From Saprospiraceae bacterium (GTDB lineage Bacteria > Bacteroidota > Bacteroidia > Chitinophagales > Saprospiraceae): a stretch of 64,000 bases of DNA. A program made the translations under genes and the position numbers. The stretch covers positions 20,255 through 84,254 of the forward strand of contig JABDMH010000136.1 in assembly GCA_013001595.1 (NCBI GenBank), in the 5' to 3' direction. The notes under the pieces were generated by a model. The model saw nothing but the letters and a program-made list of their open reading frames with translations. It did no database searches and was not told where the DNA came from. How positions within the stretch are numbered: position 1 is the stretch's first letter; every line of letters begins with the position of its first letter. Shown piece by piece: positions 35,334 through 44,308 of this stretch.

Positions 35334-35801
35334 CTACAAGAATTCTGTATTCAGATAGTTCCAAGCCTTGTCAAAATTAGCTGATCCTTCTTTACTCAAT
35401 CCCATATTTAAGGACCAATCTTTGCCTTCAATCAGTAGCAAAAGCGCCTGAGGTGATTTCCGATAGAGGTCTTGACAGAGATGAAGAATGGACTCGGGAG
35501 GGATCTCGTGGGTACTGAATGCAAAAGATAGAGCCGGTTTACATATTTGTACATCAAAGCCATCCTCAAGTAAGGTGCGGCAGGCGTCTACGAAAATCAC
35601 CGTCTTATAGTGACTGATCACCTCAGCATCTTCCACTTGCAGTTGATATCGAAAAATAGTATCTCCCCTATATAGACCGCTTTTTTCTAGTTTGTCTATC
35701 AGTGACCAACCCAAACCGTCATCTCCACGGCCGTTATTTCCTATACCAACTAATAGGGTATGGTTATGATTTAAATCGTGTGTCAATGAGGTTGTCGGCA
35801 T
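35334..35801 (-). CDS. hoxW: [NiFe]-hydrogenase maturation protease (HoxW-like)
   Basis: This endopeptidase removes the C-terminal tail of the hydrogenase large subunit once nickel is inserted. The start of the fold is LLVGIGNNGRGDDGLGWSLI; its Asp and a later Asp or His (VIFVDACRTL, FAFSTHEIPPES) bind the nickel used for substrate recognition. ATG 35801 is chosen because the alternative start at 35816 is TTG. Even so, the gene overlaps the 3' end of hoxH by 38 bp. This coupling keeps protease and substrate in step. It is the last gene of the hox operon. Confidence 0.88.
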   Translation of the reverse strand: MPTTSLTHDLNHNHTLLVGIGNNGRGDDGLGWSLIDKLEKSGLYRGDTIFRYQLQVEDAEVISHYKTVIFVDACRTLLEDGFDVQICKPALSFAFSTHEIPPESILHLCQDLYRKSPQALLLLIEGKDWSLNMGLSKEGSANFDKAWNYLNTEFL

Positions 35802-37215
35802 GATCGAATAATTCAACTTTCAAAGGCATACTGCCCACTGCATGGGTTGCACAACTTAAGCATGGGTCATAGGCACGAATGGCAATCTCGATTTGATTTA
35901 ACATGCCATCGGTGATCTCCTGTTGTTTGTCCAATACTTTTTTTGCCACCCACCGAACCGCTCGATTCATGGCTTCGTTGTTATGCGTTGTGGAGACGAT
36001 CAAGTTGCATTTGACGATTTTCCCGTCATCATCAACCCGATAGTGATGGATTAGTGTACCCCGTGGAGCTTCAATGATGCCAATGCCTTCTGGTCTTCGC
36101 TCTCCTTGGCGCATCAAGTCATCACCAAGAACGGTATCGTCGATTAACAGTTCTTGCATCAGTTCGGCGCAATGCAACGTCTCGATTAACCTGGCCCAAT
36201 GCGAATGCATGGTGCTGTTATTTGGATAACCACCCGTATAGGACTTGAACTCCTGAAGTTCTTTGTTGGCCAATGGAGTAGAGATGTATTCGCTGACGTT
36301 CAGTCTTGCCAGTGGACCCACTCTATTCCATCCTTTCTTTATTCCCAGTTCTTTTATATATGGGAATTTCATGTAAGACCACTTTTCTACCCCTTCATTG
36401 AAATAGTCAATGTACGTGTCATTTGGAATATCGTCCAGGGTTTTTTCCCCTTCACTATCAATGGCTCTCATGAAGCCATCATAAAGCTCCATACCCCCAT
36501 CTTTGGTGACGAGACCCAAATGCCCGCTGGGATAATGCGCAAAGGAATCCAACCAATCTTGATTTTTGCTGTGATAATCCTTGATGAATTGGACCATTTC
36601 CAAAGACCAATCTATCATGGTTTGCACACCAGGGATTTCCTCATCATTGAGAAAAAATGCCCGCTCCGCCGGACTGAATGTTTTATGTACTCCGCCAGGA
36701 ATGGCAGCTATCCCATGGATCCTTTTTCCTGTGATGGCTTTAATAATCCGCTGGCCAAATTTGCGCATGAGTATGCCCTTGCGGGCCAATTCTTTGTTCT
36801 CTATAGCGACGGCAACAATGTTTCTCTGCTCTTTCGCAGCTTCCAGTCCAAATAGAAGGTCAGGTGAAGCGAGGTAAAAGAAATGCAGGGCATGAGATTG
36901 AAAGACTTGACCATAGTGCAGAAGCCGCCTCAATTTATCAGTGGTGGGTGATAGATCTGACGGGTCTACACCCACGATCTGATCCATTGCTTTAGCTGCT
37001 GCTAAGTGATGGCTCACGGGGCAAATGCCACATAGACGCTGCACCAACATGGGTGCTTCCCAGTATGGATGTCCTTGGATAAATCGTTCAAATCCTCGAA
37101 ACTCAACGATGTGAAAAAACGCATCCTTGACCGCACCCTCATCATCGAGATGCACAGTCACTCTGCCATGCCCTTCTACCCTAGTTACAGGGTCAATGAT
37201 TACTTTATTAGTCAT
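35764..37215 (-). CDS. hoxH: NAD-coupled [NiFe]-hydrogenase large subunit
   Basis: HoxH carries the Ni-Fe(CN)2CO active site. The N-terminal motif RLCGICPVSHHLAAA gives Cys62 and Cys65, and the C-terminal motif DPCLSCATH (450-458) gives Cys452 and Cys455. The 25 residues after His458 (AVGSMPLKVELFDHADNLID and on) are the tail removed by the downstream protease. VIIDPVTRVEGHGRV and WEAPMLVQRL are typical of group 3d enzymes. It lies 9 bp after the fused hoxU/hoxY gene in the order F-UY-H-W. The length of 483 residues matches HoxH. Confidence 0.95.
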   Translation of the reverse strand: MTNKVIIDPVTRVEGHGRVTVHLDDEGAVKDAFFHIVEFRGFERFIQGHPYWEAPMLVQRLCGICPVSHHLAAAKAMDQIVGVDPSDLSPTTDKLRRLLHYGQVFQSHALHFFYLASPDLLFGLEAAKEQRNIVAVAIENKELARKGILMRKFGQRIIKAITGKRIHGIAAIPGGVHKTFSPAERAFFLNDEEIPGVQTMIDWSLEMVQFIKDYHSKNQDWLDSFAHYPSGHLGLVTKDGGMELYDGFMRAIDSEGEKTLDDIPNDTYIDYFNEGVEKWSYMKFPYIKELGIKKGWNRVGPLARLNVSEYISTPLANKELQEFKSYTGGYPNNSTMHSHWARLIETLHCAELMQELLIDDTVLGDDLMRQGERRPEGIGIIEAPRGTLIHHYRVDDDGKIVKCNLIVSTTHNNEAMNRAVRWVAKKVLDKQQEITDGMLNQIEIAIRAYDPCLSCATHAVGSMPLKVELFDHADNLIDTRFKS

Positions 37216-37224
37216 ATCTATACC

Positions 37225-38505
37225 TTAATCATATTTAAATTCAGAATATAACACCGAAAACTCATCGCCCCAAAGTAAATTTGAAACTGCTTTCCAGATG
37301 TGGTTGGCTGTGGGTGGGCATCCTGGTATGTGATGATCTATTTTCACCAGTTCATGACAAGGGTATACTTTGTCTAGTATTTTGGGTAGATCTTCATGAT
37401 AAGGAACTGTATTCTCCCCAGGCTCTGTTGTCATGGAGTTTAAATAGGCCTCTTCCAGGCATTCTTCCAATGGAACAGTGTTTCGCATAGCTGGCACACC
37501 GCCCCAGATAGCACATTCGCCAACAGATACTAAAAGCTTACATTTTTTCCTGAATTCTCTAAGTACTTCAATATTTTCTGCATTGCAGCATCCACCCTCA
37601 ATTAGACCGACATCACATTGTTCGGTAAATTCCTTGATGTCGGTGAGGGGAGATTTGTTAAAATCTACCACTTTAATTATGTCTAGGAGTGCCAGGTCGA
37701 CATCTAACAACGACATATGACAGCCAAAGCAGCCGGCAAGTGAAGTCGTTGCAATGATTTTTTTCGTTTTAGGTGACATGTCCTTTGGTAGGGGAGCAGC
37801 TGCCGAAGTTGACTTTTCAGATTTGTGAGCTGAAGTCTTATCGAATCTCCGATCACCAAAAGGATGTGCAAAACTCTTTCCTTTGACCAGGATGGCACCA
37901 GTTGGGCATAGGTGCATGGCTGCAAATGCCTGTTCCTCGCTTAGAGTAGCTTCTTGCTCATAGTCAATACCTACAATGGTTTCGTTGCCCCGATTGCAGA
38001 AGGAAAACACGCGTTCTCCTGAATCGGAAAATACTTCCTCGACACAGCGGCGACACTTCACACAGCGGTTGTGCTCAATGAGCATTCTCTTAGGCGTAAA
38101 ATCAATCAGGCGGTCTTTAAACAAGTGAGGAAATCGAGTGTGCGAAATCCCCATTTCATAGCCCATGTGTTGCATGTCGCAGTCTCCACTTTTTTCACAT
38201 GCCGGACAAAAGTGGTTGCCTTCTGCAAACATCATTTCTACGATCGCCTTTCGTGTATCAAGCAACTCTTCCGAATTCAACTCCACTTCCATACCATCAT
38301 AAGTCTTCCTCGTACATGCGGGCATAGCATTGCCATTAATTTTGCAGACGCAGACTCTGCATGTACCTAGAGGAGGATCTATGTGTTTGTAATAGCATAG
38401 GGAAGGAATAAATATTTCATGTTCAGTAGCCACATCTACCAAGTTTAATCCTGGTTTAGTTTTGATGGCCTTTCCATCTATCTTAATGGTGATCTCGTTA
38501 TTCAT
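37225..38505 (-). CDS. hoxUY: Fusion of diaphorase subunit HoxU and hydrogenase small subunit HoxY
   Basis: A single 426-residue polypeptide contains two proteins that are usually separate. Residues 1-215 are HoxU/NuoG-N: a [2Fe-2S] site (Cys37, Cys49, Cys52, Cys64), the His-Cys [4Fe-4S] segment HFCPACEKSGDC, and ferredoxin-type cysteines in EHNRCVKCRRCVEEV and MHLCPTGAI. Residues 215-248 are a Ser/Lys/Ala/Pro-rich linker (KTSAHKSEKSTSAAAPLPKD). Residues 249-426 are HoxY: TTSLAGCFGCHMSLLD, VSVGECAIWGG and HHIPGCPPTANHIW, the ligands of the proximal [4Fe-4S] cluster. ATG 38505 is preferred over TTG 38511. It starts 9 bp after the hoxF stop. The fusion would tether electron entry and hydrogen-splitting modules. 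Confidence 0.93.
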   Translation of the reverse strand: MNNEITIKIDGKAIKTKPGLNLVDVATEHEIFIPSLCYYKHIDPPLGTCRVCVCKINGNAMPACTRKTYDGMEVELNSEELLDTRKAIVEMMFAEGNHFCPACEKSGDCDMQHMGYEMGISHTRFPHLFKDRLIDFTPKRMLIEHNRCVKCRRCVEEVFSDSGERVFSFCNRGNETIVGIDYEQEATLSEEQAFAAMHLCPTGAILVKGKSFAHPFGDRRFDKTSAHKSEKSTSAAAPLPKDMSPKTKKIIATTSLAGCFGCHMSLLDVDLALLDIIKVVDFNKSPLTDIKEFTEQCDVGLIEGGCCNAENIEVLREFRKKCKLLVSVGECAIWGGVPAMRNTVPLEECLEEAYLNSMTTEPGENTVPYHEDLPKILDKVYPCHELVKIDHHIPGCPPTANHIWKAVSNLLWGDEFSVLYSEFKYD

Positions 38506-38514
38506 CGGCAATTG

Positions 38515-40251
38515 TTAGTCTTTAAATCTTTCGTAGGGTTGCAAGGCCTGCTCCATGTTGAATTTCATATTTAGCCCAGCACCGTTTTGATCTACTTTTT
38601 GTGCAAAGAATTCTGGAAATTTGTCGATGGCCATGGATAATGTATTTGTGGCAGCTTGCCCAAGTCCACACCGACTGGTCATACGCATAATCTCACCCCA
38701 TCTTTTGATCTCTTCATAATCTGCCGGGTAGGCCAATCCATTGGCAATTCTTATGAGTTTTCGCTCAATAATATAATTCCCAGCTCGGCAAGGAGTGCAT
38801 ACACCGCAGGATTCATGTTTGAAAAAAGCTGTAAAATTTTGGAGAATACTTAGAATGTCTCGTTTTGAATTGAAAATCATAAACGAACCCCCACACTTGA
38901 CATCCTCCATCGAAATACTCCTGTCAAATTCTGATTTTGATAGACATACACCAGAGGGCCCGCTGATCTGTATATAATAAGGATCATCGGCCTGGCATTT
39001 ATTTAGAATGTCTGATATTTTGGTTCCCCACTCTATTTCATAAATCCCAGGCAAGTGACAGTCGCCAGATATGCTCAATAATTTTGTTCCTGGTGAATTT
39101 TTGGTACCCGTTTTTAGAAAGTGTTGTGCTCCTAGCTCCACGACCCTTCCGACGGCACAAAGAGTCTCCACATTATTGATCAGTGTGGGTTGATTGAGAA
39201 ATCCCCTCTCAGTGGGATAGAATTGCTTGGTCCGAGGTTCACCTCGTTTTCCTTCCATGGAATTCAATAAGGCCGTTTCTTCACCGCATACATATGATCC
39301 GGCACCTAGTTGGACCCGGATATCGAAGTCAAAACCAATGATTCCTGCCACAGATTTGCCCAGGAATCCGCGTTTATAAAAATCTTGGATGGTGGCTCTG
39401 AGGTGTTCCATCATCCAATAATATTCTGCACGCAAATAGATGATGCCTTCACGTGCACCCACCGCATATCCGGAAGCGATCATGCCTTCTAAAAGCAGCC
39501 CAGGATATTTATTCATAAGAACCCGATCCTTAAAGGTACCTGGTTCACCTTCATCTGCATTGCACACCACATACTTCATCTCTGCCTTGATCGATCGGCA
39601 TGCCTCCATCTTCAAACCCGTAGGGAAATAGGCGCCGCCCATCCCTTTGATAGAGGCTAATTTGACTTGTTCGATTACTCCTTCATCGCCCAAGTTTGCT
39701 AGTTTAAGGACAGCTCTTCCCTGATGGTATTCACGTATACAGATGCTTTTATCGATTGGGGGTGTATATCGCAGATGATCTGGGACATCGTCAGAAAGTG
39801 TATGGAGTGGTGTGCCTTTTTTAAGTTCGGCAACGATATGTTTTACCTTAAGTGTCGTCAAATTGGTGAAGGGAAAGAAATTAATCAACGCCGCTGGTTC
39901 TTGGTCGCTTAAACCAATACAGGGCGTTTCAAATAGGCCAAATTTTCCGGAGGGATCAACCTGGCCCAAAGTCGCACCAGTTTCTCGTTCGAAGGCAGAT
40001 TTGATACGTCTGTATCCTTTGCATTCAGATACAATACTGTTGTTAATGTAAATGGTGAATTCTCCGGCAGACTGTCTTCTGAAGAAATGATAAAAAGAAA
40101 TCACTCCTTCCAACTCAACAGTAGAGATTCCTAGATCTTTTGCGCACTCTTTTACAAAAAGATCTGTCAAGTACCCATGCGATCTTTGAAAAGACCACAG
40201 AGCATCTAAAGTTTGTGTCCTATTCAAAATTGATAATTTTTTATGGCTCAA
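38515..40251 (-). CDS. hoxF: Diaphorase subunit HoxF (NuoE-like + NuoF domains)
   Basis: This 578-residue flavoprotein passes electrons between NAD(H) and the hydrogenase. Residues 1-130 are NuoE-like. Only Cys77 (IVSECKGY) and Cys111 (TPCIGLSD) of the four [2Fe-2S] cysteines remain; Ser72 and Ser115 sit at the other two positions. Residues 150-570 are NuoF: KGMGGAYFPTGLK, CNADEGEPGTFKDR (FMN), GAGSYVCGEETALLNSMEGK (NADH) and the [4Fe-4S] site ESCGVCTPCRAGN with a later Cys in TSRCGLGQAA. No ATG exists between the upstream stop and the conserved region, so TTG 40251 is the likely start. First gene of the hox operon. Confidence 0.93.
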   Translation of the reverse strand: MSHKKLSILNRTQTLDALWSFQRSHGYLTDLFVKECAKDLGISTVELEGVISFYHFFRRQSAGEFTIYINNSIVSECKGYRRIKSAFERETGATLGQVDPSGKFGLFETPCIGLSDQEPAALINFFPFTNLTTLKVKHIVAELKKGTPLHTLSDDVPDHLRYTPPIDKSICIREYHQGRAVLKLANLGDEGVIEQVKLASIKGMGGAYFPTGLKMEACRSIKAEMKYVVCNADEGEPGTFKDRVLMNKYPGLLLEGMIASGYAVGAREGIIYLRAEYYWMMEHLRATIQDFYKRGFLGKSVAGIIGFDFDIRVQLGAGSYVCGEETALLNSMEGKRGEPRTKQFYPTERGFLNQPTLINNVETLCAVGRVVELGAQHFLKTGTKNSPGTKLLSISGDCHLPGIYEIEWGTKISDILNKCQADDPYYIQISGPSGVCLSKSEFDRSISMEDVKCGGSFMIFNSKRDILSILQNFTAFFKHESCGVCTPCRAGNYIIERKLIRIANGLAYPADYEEIKRWGEIMRMTSRCGLGQAATNTLSMAIDKFPEFFAQKVDQNGAGLNMKFNMEQALQPYERFKD

Positions 40252-40267
40252 TACTGCACCTATATAC

Positions 40268-40286
40268 CTGACTACTGGTTAGTCAG
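40268..40286. promoter_or_regulatory. 7-5-7 inverted repeat in the divergent hox/hyp control region
   Basis: CTGACTA-CTGGT-TAGTCAG is a perfect inverted repeat (arms 40268-40274 and 40280-40286) about 17 bp upstream of the hoxF start codon, within the 171-bp space separating the divergent hox and hyp operons. Its size and symmetry fit a dimeric regulator site, for example of the Crp/Fnr kind, though the arm sequence is not the Fnr consensus. It is too close to hoxF for a normal promoter downstream, so it would overlap the transcript start or leader. Regulator unknown. Confidence 0.45.
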
Positions 40287-40422
40287 ATTGCATCAATGTA
40301 GTCCCCAAGGAATTAATTTACGTTGCTCCGGAACATCGAGATGAATGATCTTGGTCATCCGAATTGCCACTTCGACACTGTAATTTCATCGCCGACTGTG
40401 AATGAGCTATTGTCATTTGGTT

Positions 40423-40764
40423 ATGCATGAATTGAGCATTGTGTTGAATATTTTGGAAATTGCCGAGCATCAGTTAAAAGAGCATGCAGGCAATAAGGTG
40501 GACGCAATCGAACTTGAAATAGGTACCATGGCAGGAATCGAAATGGATGCATTTCATTTTGCATGGGATGCCGCCCTCCCTGGATCTGTCTTGGAACGAT
40601 GCAAACTGACCATTCATTCGGTGGATGCCAAGGCGTTATGTAGTGAATGCGGCTACATGTATAGGATGTTGGAACATTATATGGCTTGTCCAGCATGTGG
40701 AAGTTTTCGCAATTCGATGATCCAGGGAAAGGAATTAAAAGTCAATTCACTCGAGATTATTTAA
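40423..40764 (+). CDS. hypA: Hydrogenase nickel-insertion protein HypA
   Basis: HypA delivers nickel to the hydrogenase large subunit together with HypB. ATG 40423 is chosen because it yields MHELSIVLNILEI, and the His2 next to the amino terminus is the nickel ligand; the frame's earlier ATG at 40402 would mask it. The zinc site has two CxxC motifs, ALCSECGYMY and MACPACGSF. The 113-residue length is normal. It is first in the hypABFCDE operon, divergent from hoxF. Confidence 0.95.
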   Translation: MHELSIVLNILEIAEHQLKEHAGNKVDAIELEIGTMAGIEMDAFHFAWDAALPGSVLERCKLTIHSVDAKALCSECGYMYRMLEHYMACPACGSFRNSMIQGKELKVNSLEII

Positions 40765-40787
40765 ATCTTCTTTAAAAAATAATACCT

Positions 40788-41657
40788 ATGTGTAGTACTT
40801 GCGGATGTGGTCACGCAGATATGATCACCATTACCAAAATCGGCGATGAGGAAAACCATGAGCATTTTTCATTACACGCTGAAGAAGCAGTCTCACATGC
40901 TCACCACCACCATCATCACGAGTCAGGCCAGGCGCATACACATCGTCATGTGCACGAAGATGGTACTGTAGCACATCATCACCATGAAGTACCAACTAGT
41001 AGGATCGTCGTTGATCTGGAGATGGATATTCTTCATAAAAATGATCTCATGGCTTCGCGAAATCGCGGCTATTTTGAAGCCTTGCAGATTGTAGCTCTAA
41101 ACTTGGTGAGTTCACCAGGTTCTGGAAAAACCAGTTTACTTGAAACAACACTGACTGCGCTCTCTTCTGAGGTAAATTGCCATGTTATTGAGGGTGATCA
41201 GCAGTCTTCAAATGATGCACAAAGAATTGCAGAGACTCAAGTGCCCGTTGTACAAATCAATACCGGTAAAGCCTGTCATCTCGATGCCCAGATGGTGCAG
41301 AAAGCCTATAAGCAGCTGTCACCGGAAAATCGTTCTATACTATTTATAGAGAATGTTGGCAACTTGGTCTGCCCGGCCATGTTCGATCTAGGAGAATCAG
41401 CCAGAGTGGTGATTATTAGTGTGACCGAAGGAGACGATAAGCCTATCAAATATCCGGATATGTTTCATTCCGCTGATATTTGTGTAATTAACAAAATAGA
41501 CCTGCTTCCATACGTTCAATTTGACGTGGACAAGGTGAAGGAATATGCACTTCGTGTCAATCCGAATCTGGAATTCTTTGAATTATCTGCAACAACTGGC
41601 GAAGGCATGGAGAGTTGGTATAAATGGTTGCATGACCGACTTCGCGATGCACCATGA
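40788..41657 (+). CDS. hypB: Hydrogenase nickel-incorporation GTPase HypB, His-rich
   Basis: The N-terminus MCSTCGCGH has the CxxCGC high-affinity nickel motif. Residues 24-66 are a histidine-rich store (runs such as HAHHHHHH and HTHRHVH). The GTPase domain begins with the P-loop SSPGSGKTSLLE (about 108-119), followed by VIEGDQQSSNDAQRI, LFIENVGNLVCPAMFD (switch and metal Cys) and CVINKIDLL (guanine specificity). HypB uses GTP to transfer nickel with HypA, and the His stretch suggests nickel storage as well. Its stop overlaps the hypF start by 4 bp. Confidence 0.96.
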   Translation: MCSTCGCGHADMITITKIGDEENHEHFSLHAEEAVSHAHHHHHHESGQAHTHRHVHEDGTVAHHHHEVPTSRIVVDLEMDILHKNDLMASRNRGYFEALQIVALNLVSSPGSGKTSLLETTLTALSSEVNCHVIEGDQQSSNDAQRIAETQVPVVQINTGKACHLDAQMVQKAYKQLSPENRSILFIENVGNLVCPAMFDLGESARVVIISVTEGDDKPIKYPDMFHSADICVINKIDLLPYVQFDVDKVKEYALRVNPNLEFFELSATTGEGMESWYKWLHDRLRDAP

Positions 41658-43969
41658 AGACTGTCCGAATACAAATGGAAGGACGGGTGCAGGGTGTGGG
41701 GTTTCGGCCATTTTCCTACAACTTGGCGGCTAGATATGATCTCAAGGGAATCATTAGAAACAGCATGTTTGGTGTTGAATTCTTGTTGACAGGGACAGCG
41801 GATAAACTCAATGAATTCTACAATACACTCGTAAATCATCCACCCGAGAAAGCAATTGTAAATAAACACAGCATTAGTAATGTAGAATATCAACCATTCA
41901 ATTCCCTACGGATCAAAATGAGTAGTGAAAGTGGACATCCCAGACTAACCATGACACCAGATATTGCGACTTGTAAAGCTTGTTTGGAGGAAGTTCATGG
42001 CAGGGATGACCGACGAGCTGATTATGCATTTACTTCCTGCGAGCAATGTGGGCCTAGGTATAGCATTCTCAATAAACTACCATTCGATCGATCGAGCACT
42101 AGCATGGAAGCATTTCTGCTTTGTGATGAATGCCAGAATGAATACGAAGATCCATCTGATCGACGCTATTATGCACAGACCAACTCTTGCCCTCAATGTG
42201 GAATAGCAATGAACCTGTACGGGAATATCTCCTTAGCATCAAGCTCAAGGCCTACAGACATATATGGATGTATAATTAGAGCACTACACAGCGGAGAGTT
42301 GGTGGCTGTCAAAGGCATCGGAGGATATTTACTATTGGCTGATGCTACCTCAATGAAAGCGATCAAGGCCTTGCGAGAAAAGAAGCATCGTCCGCATAAA
42401 CCATTTGCCCTCTTGTACCATAATGTCGAAGAATTGGATAAGGACGTATACTATAGCAAACTGGAGTTGCAAGAATGGCATTCCGATGCAGCTCCCATTG
42501 TGCTCTTCCGTCGGAAAGAATATCCAGCAAACCCAATTCAAACAGCATTGATCGCTCCTGGATTAAGTGATCTGGGCATCATGCGACCGTATGCACCTAT
42601 TCTAGAGATTATTTCTTCGCGATTTGGAAAACCATTGGTGGCTACCAGTGCTAATGAGGTTGATGCACCAATCATTTGTCAGGATGAAATGGCAAGGGAG
42701 CAGCTGGCAGATATTGCTGATCTTATTGTGGCAAATAATCGACGCATCACCATACCGCAGGATGATAGTGTTGTGCTAATTACACCCAAATTTGGACAAA
42801 GAATATTATTGCGCAGATCTAGAGGCCTGGCGCCATCTTTAAATTGGATCCCAGGCTTCGTAGGGGAAAATGAGATTCTGTGTATGGGTGCATTGCTCAA
42901 AAGTACGTTTGCCATACAATGCCATGGCAATATCTACCTAAGTCAATACTTGGGAAATACCCTTTATCTGGAAACTCAGGATAACTATTTACAAGTCTTG
43001 AATCATCTGCTGGAAATGTTACATTGTCAGCCAAACCTGATTGTGGTGGATCAACACCCGGAATATTTTACGACTATATTGGGAAAGCGAGTGGCTGATT
43101 CGTTCGGAGCTACCTTGCTTCAAGTCCAGCATCACAAGGCCCACTTTGCTGCCGTCCTGGCTGAACATAATTATTTAAATAGCAAAGAAAACATTTTGGG
43201 GGTAATTTGGGATGGTACGGGATATGGAGAGGATGGGTGCATTTGGGGTGGTGAATTCTTTACCTGTGAAAATGGTGAGATCATCCGCACTGATCACTTT
43301 AGTTACTTTGATCAATTACTTGGCGACAAGATGGTCAAAGAACCTAGATTAAGTGCACTATCAGTCCTTTACCATGTGTCATTTGCCAAGGGTCATTTGC
43401 AACCATATTTTACAGACCAGGAGTGGGATTTATATAACAAATTGTTGTCGCAGGATCAAATTCTGCAGACCTCCAGTGTGGGAAGGATATTTGATGCAAT
43501 AGCATTTCTGTTGGGCATTTGTGAGAAGCCGACCTATGAAGGTGAAGCTGCGGTGAGGTTACAGACGATGGCCGAACAATTTGACCAAACGCAAGAGGAG
43601 ATAGAGCCGTATCCATTAACATCACCGGACACGCAACAGATCGCTCAATATGTCCTTAGCGATATTAAAAATGACGTACCAAAGCCTGCTATTGCCTATA
43701 GGTTTCATTTGACCTTAACGGAGCTCATTGGGTATATTGCAAGGCAACACGATTGTCAGATAATTGCGTTCAGTGGCGGTGTATTTCAAAATCGTCTCCT
43801 CGTGGATTTGCTATTAGAAAGACTGGGAGCAAAGAATAAACTACTGTTGCATCGAGAGATTTCACCCAATGATGAGAATATTGCATTGGGTCAGCTGGCC
43901 ATGGCGTCTCTACGACGGATCAAGAAAGAAGAAAGAGAATTGTCAATCATGTCACTACAAGATAAATAA
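41654..43969 (+). CDS. hypF: Carbamoyltransferase HypF
   Basis: HypF activates carbamoyl phosphate and passes the carbamoyl group to HypE, the source of the cyanide ligands. Domains in order are acylphosphatase-like (GRVQGVGFRPFSYNLAARY), two zinc-finger motifs (TCKACLEEVHG...CEQCGPRYSIL and CDECQNEY...SCPQCGIAM), YrdC-like (VAVKGIGGYLLLADATS), and the C-terminal Kae1-like carbamoyltransferase (VQHHKAHFAAVLAEHN, GVIWDGTGYGEDGCIWGGEF, AFSGGVFQNRLL). The 771 residues are full length. It overlaps hypB by 4 bp and ends 3 bp before hypC. Confidence 0.97.
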   Translation: MKTVRIQMEGRVQGVGFRPFSYNLAARYDLKGIIRNSMFGVEFLLTGTADKLNEFYNTLVNHPPEKAIVNKHSISNVEYQPFNSLRIKMSSESGHPRLTMTPDIATCKACLEEVHGRDDRRADYAFTSCEQCGPRYSILNKLPFDRSSTSMEAFLLCDECQNEYEDPSDRRYYAQTNSCPQCGIAMNLYGNISLASSSRPTDIYGCIIRALHSGELVAVKGIGGYLLLADATSMKAIKALREKKHRPHKPFALLYHNVEELDKDVYYSKLELQEWHSDAAPIVLFRRKEYPANPIQTALIAPGLSDLGIMRPYAPILEIISSRFGKPLVATSANEVDAPIICQDEMAREQLADIADLIVANNRRITIPQDDSVVLITPKFGQRILLRRSRGLAPSLNWIPGFVGENEILCMGALLKSTFAIQCHGNIYLSQYLGNTLYLETQDNYLQVLNHLLEMLHCQPNLIVVDQHPEYFTTILGKRVADSFGATLLQVQHHKAHFAAVLAEHNYLNSKENILGVIWDGTGYGEDGCIWGGEFFTCENGEIIRTDHFSYFDQLLGDKMVKEPRLSALSVLYHVSFAKGHLQPYFTDQEWDLYNKLLSQDQILQTSSVGRIFDAIAFLLGICEKPTYEGEAAVRLQTMAEQFDQTQEEIEPYPLTSPDTQQIAQYVLSDIKNDVPKPAIAYRFHLTLTELIGYIARQHDCQIIAFSGGVFQNRLLVDLLLERLGAKNKLLLHREISPNDENIALGQLAMASLRRIKKEERELSIMSLQDK

Positions 43970-43972
43970 TCT

Positions 43973-44227
43973 ATGTGCTTAGCTATACCAGGAAAAATAA
44001 TCAGTATTAAATCAGGCGACGACGAATTTTTGAAGTCGGGAAAAGTATCTTTTAGCGGAATTGCTCAAGAAGTGGGTTTAATGATGGTTCCAGAAGCCAA
44101 GGTAAATGATTATGTCTTGGTGCATGTTGGGGTGGCCATTTCTGTCGTTGACGAAGCGGAAGCGCTGAAGACACTTCGATATCTCGAAGAGATTGGAGAA
44201 CTCGATGAGTTGCACAAAGATCAATGA
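43973..44227 (+). CDS. hypC: Hydrogenase assembly chaperone HypC
   Basis: The 84-residue HypC/HupF protein begins MCLAIPGKIISI. Cys2, exposed after Met removal, binds the iron of the Fe(CN)2CO unit and the HoxH precursor. The small beta-barrel continues with VSFSGIAQEVGLMMVPEA and VNDYVLVHVGVAISVVDE. It works with HypD, encoded 81 bp downstream. Only one hypC copy is seen. Confidence 0.96.
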   Translation: MCLAIPGKIISIKSGDDEFLKSGKVSFSGIAQEVGLMMVPEAKVNDYVLVHVGVAISVVDEAEALKTLRYLEEIGELDELHKDQ

Positions 44228-44308
44228 ATTCTGAGGATGAACTTCTGATGGGAAACACCATGGTGAAAGAAAATATTGAAAATATGAATCGAAATTGAGA
44301 GGCAGGTC

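Noticed and set aside
36199..36855. 218-codon plus-strand frame within hoxH
   Set aside because: It is entirely antisense to hoxH, whose catalytic motifs prove the minus strand.
40850..40990. CAT/CAC-rich repeat
   Set aside because: It encodes the histidine-rich nickel-storage region of HypB and is not a DNA repeat element.
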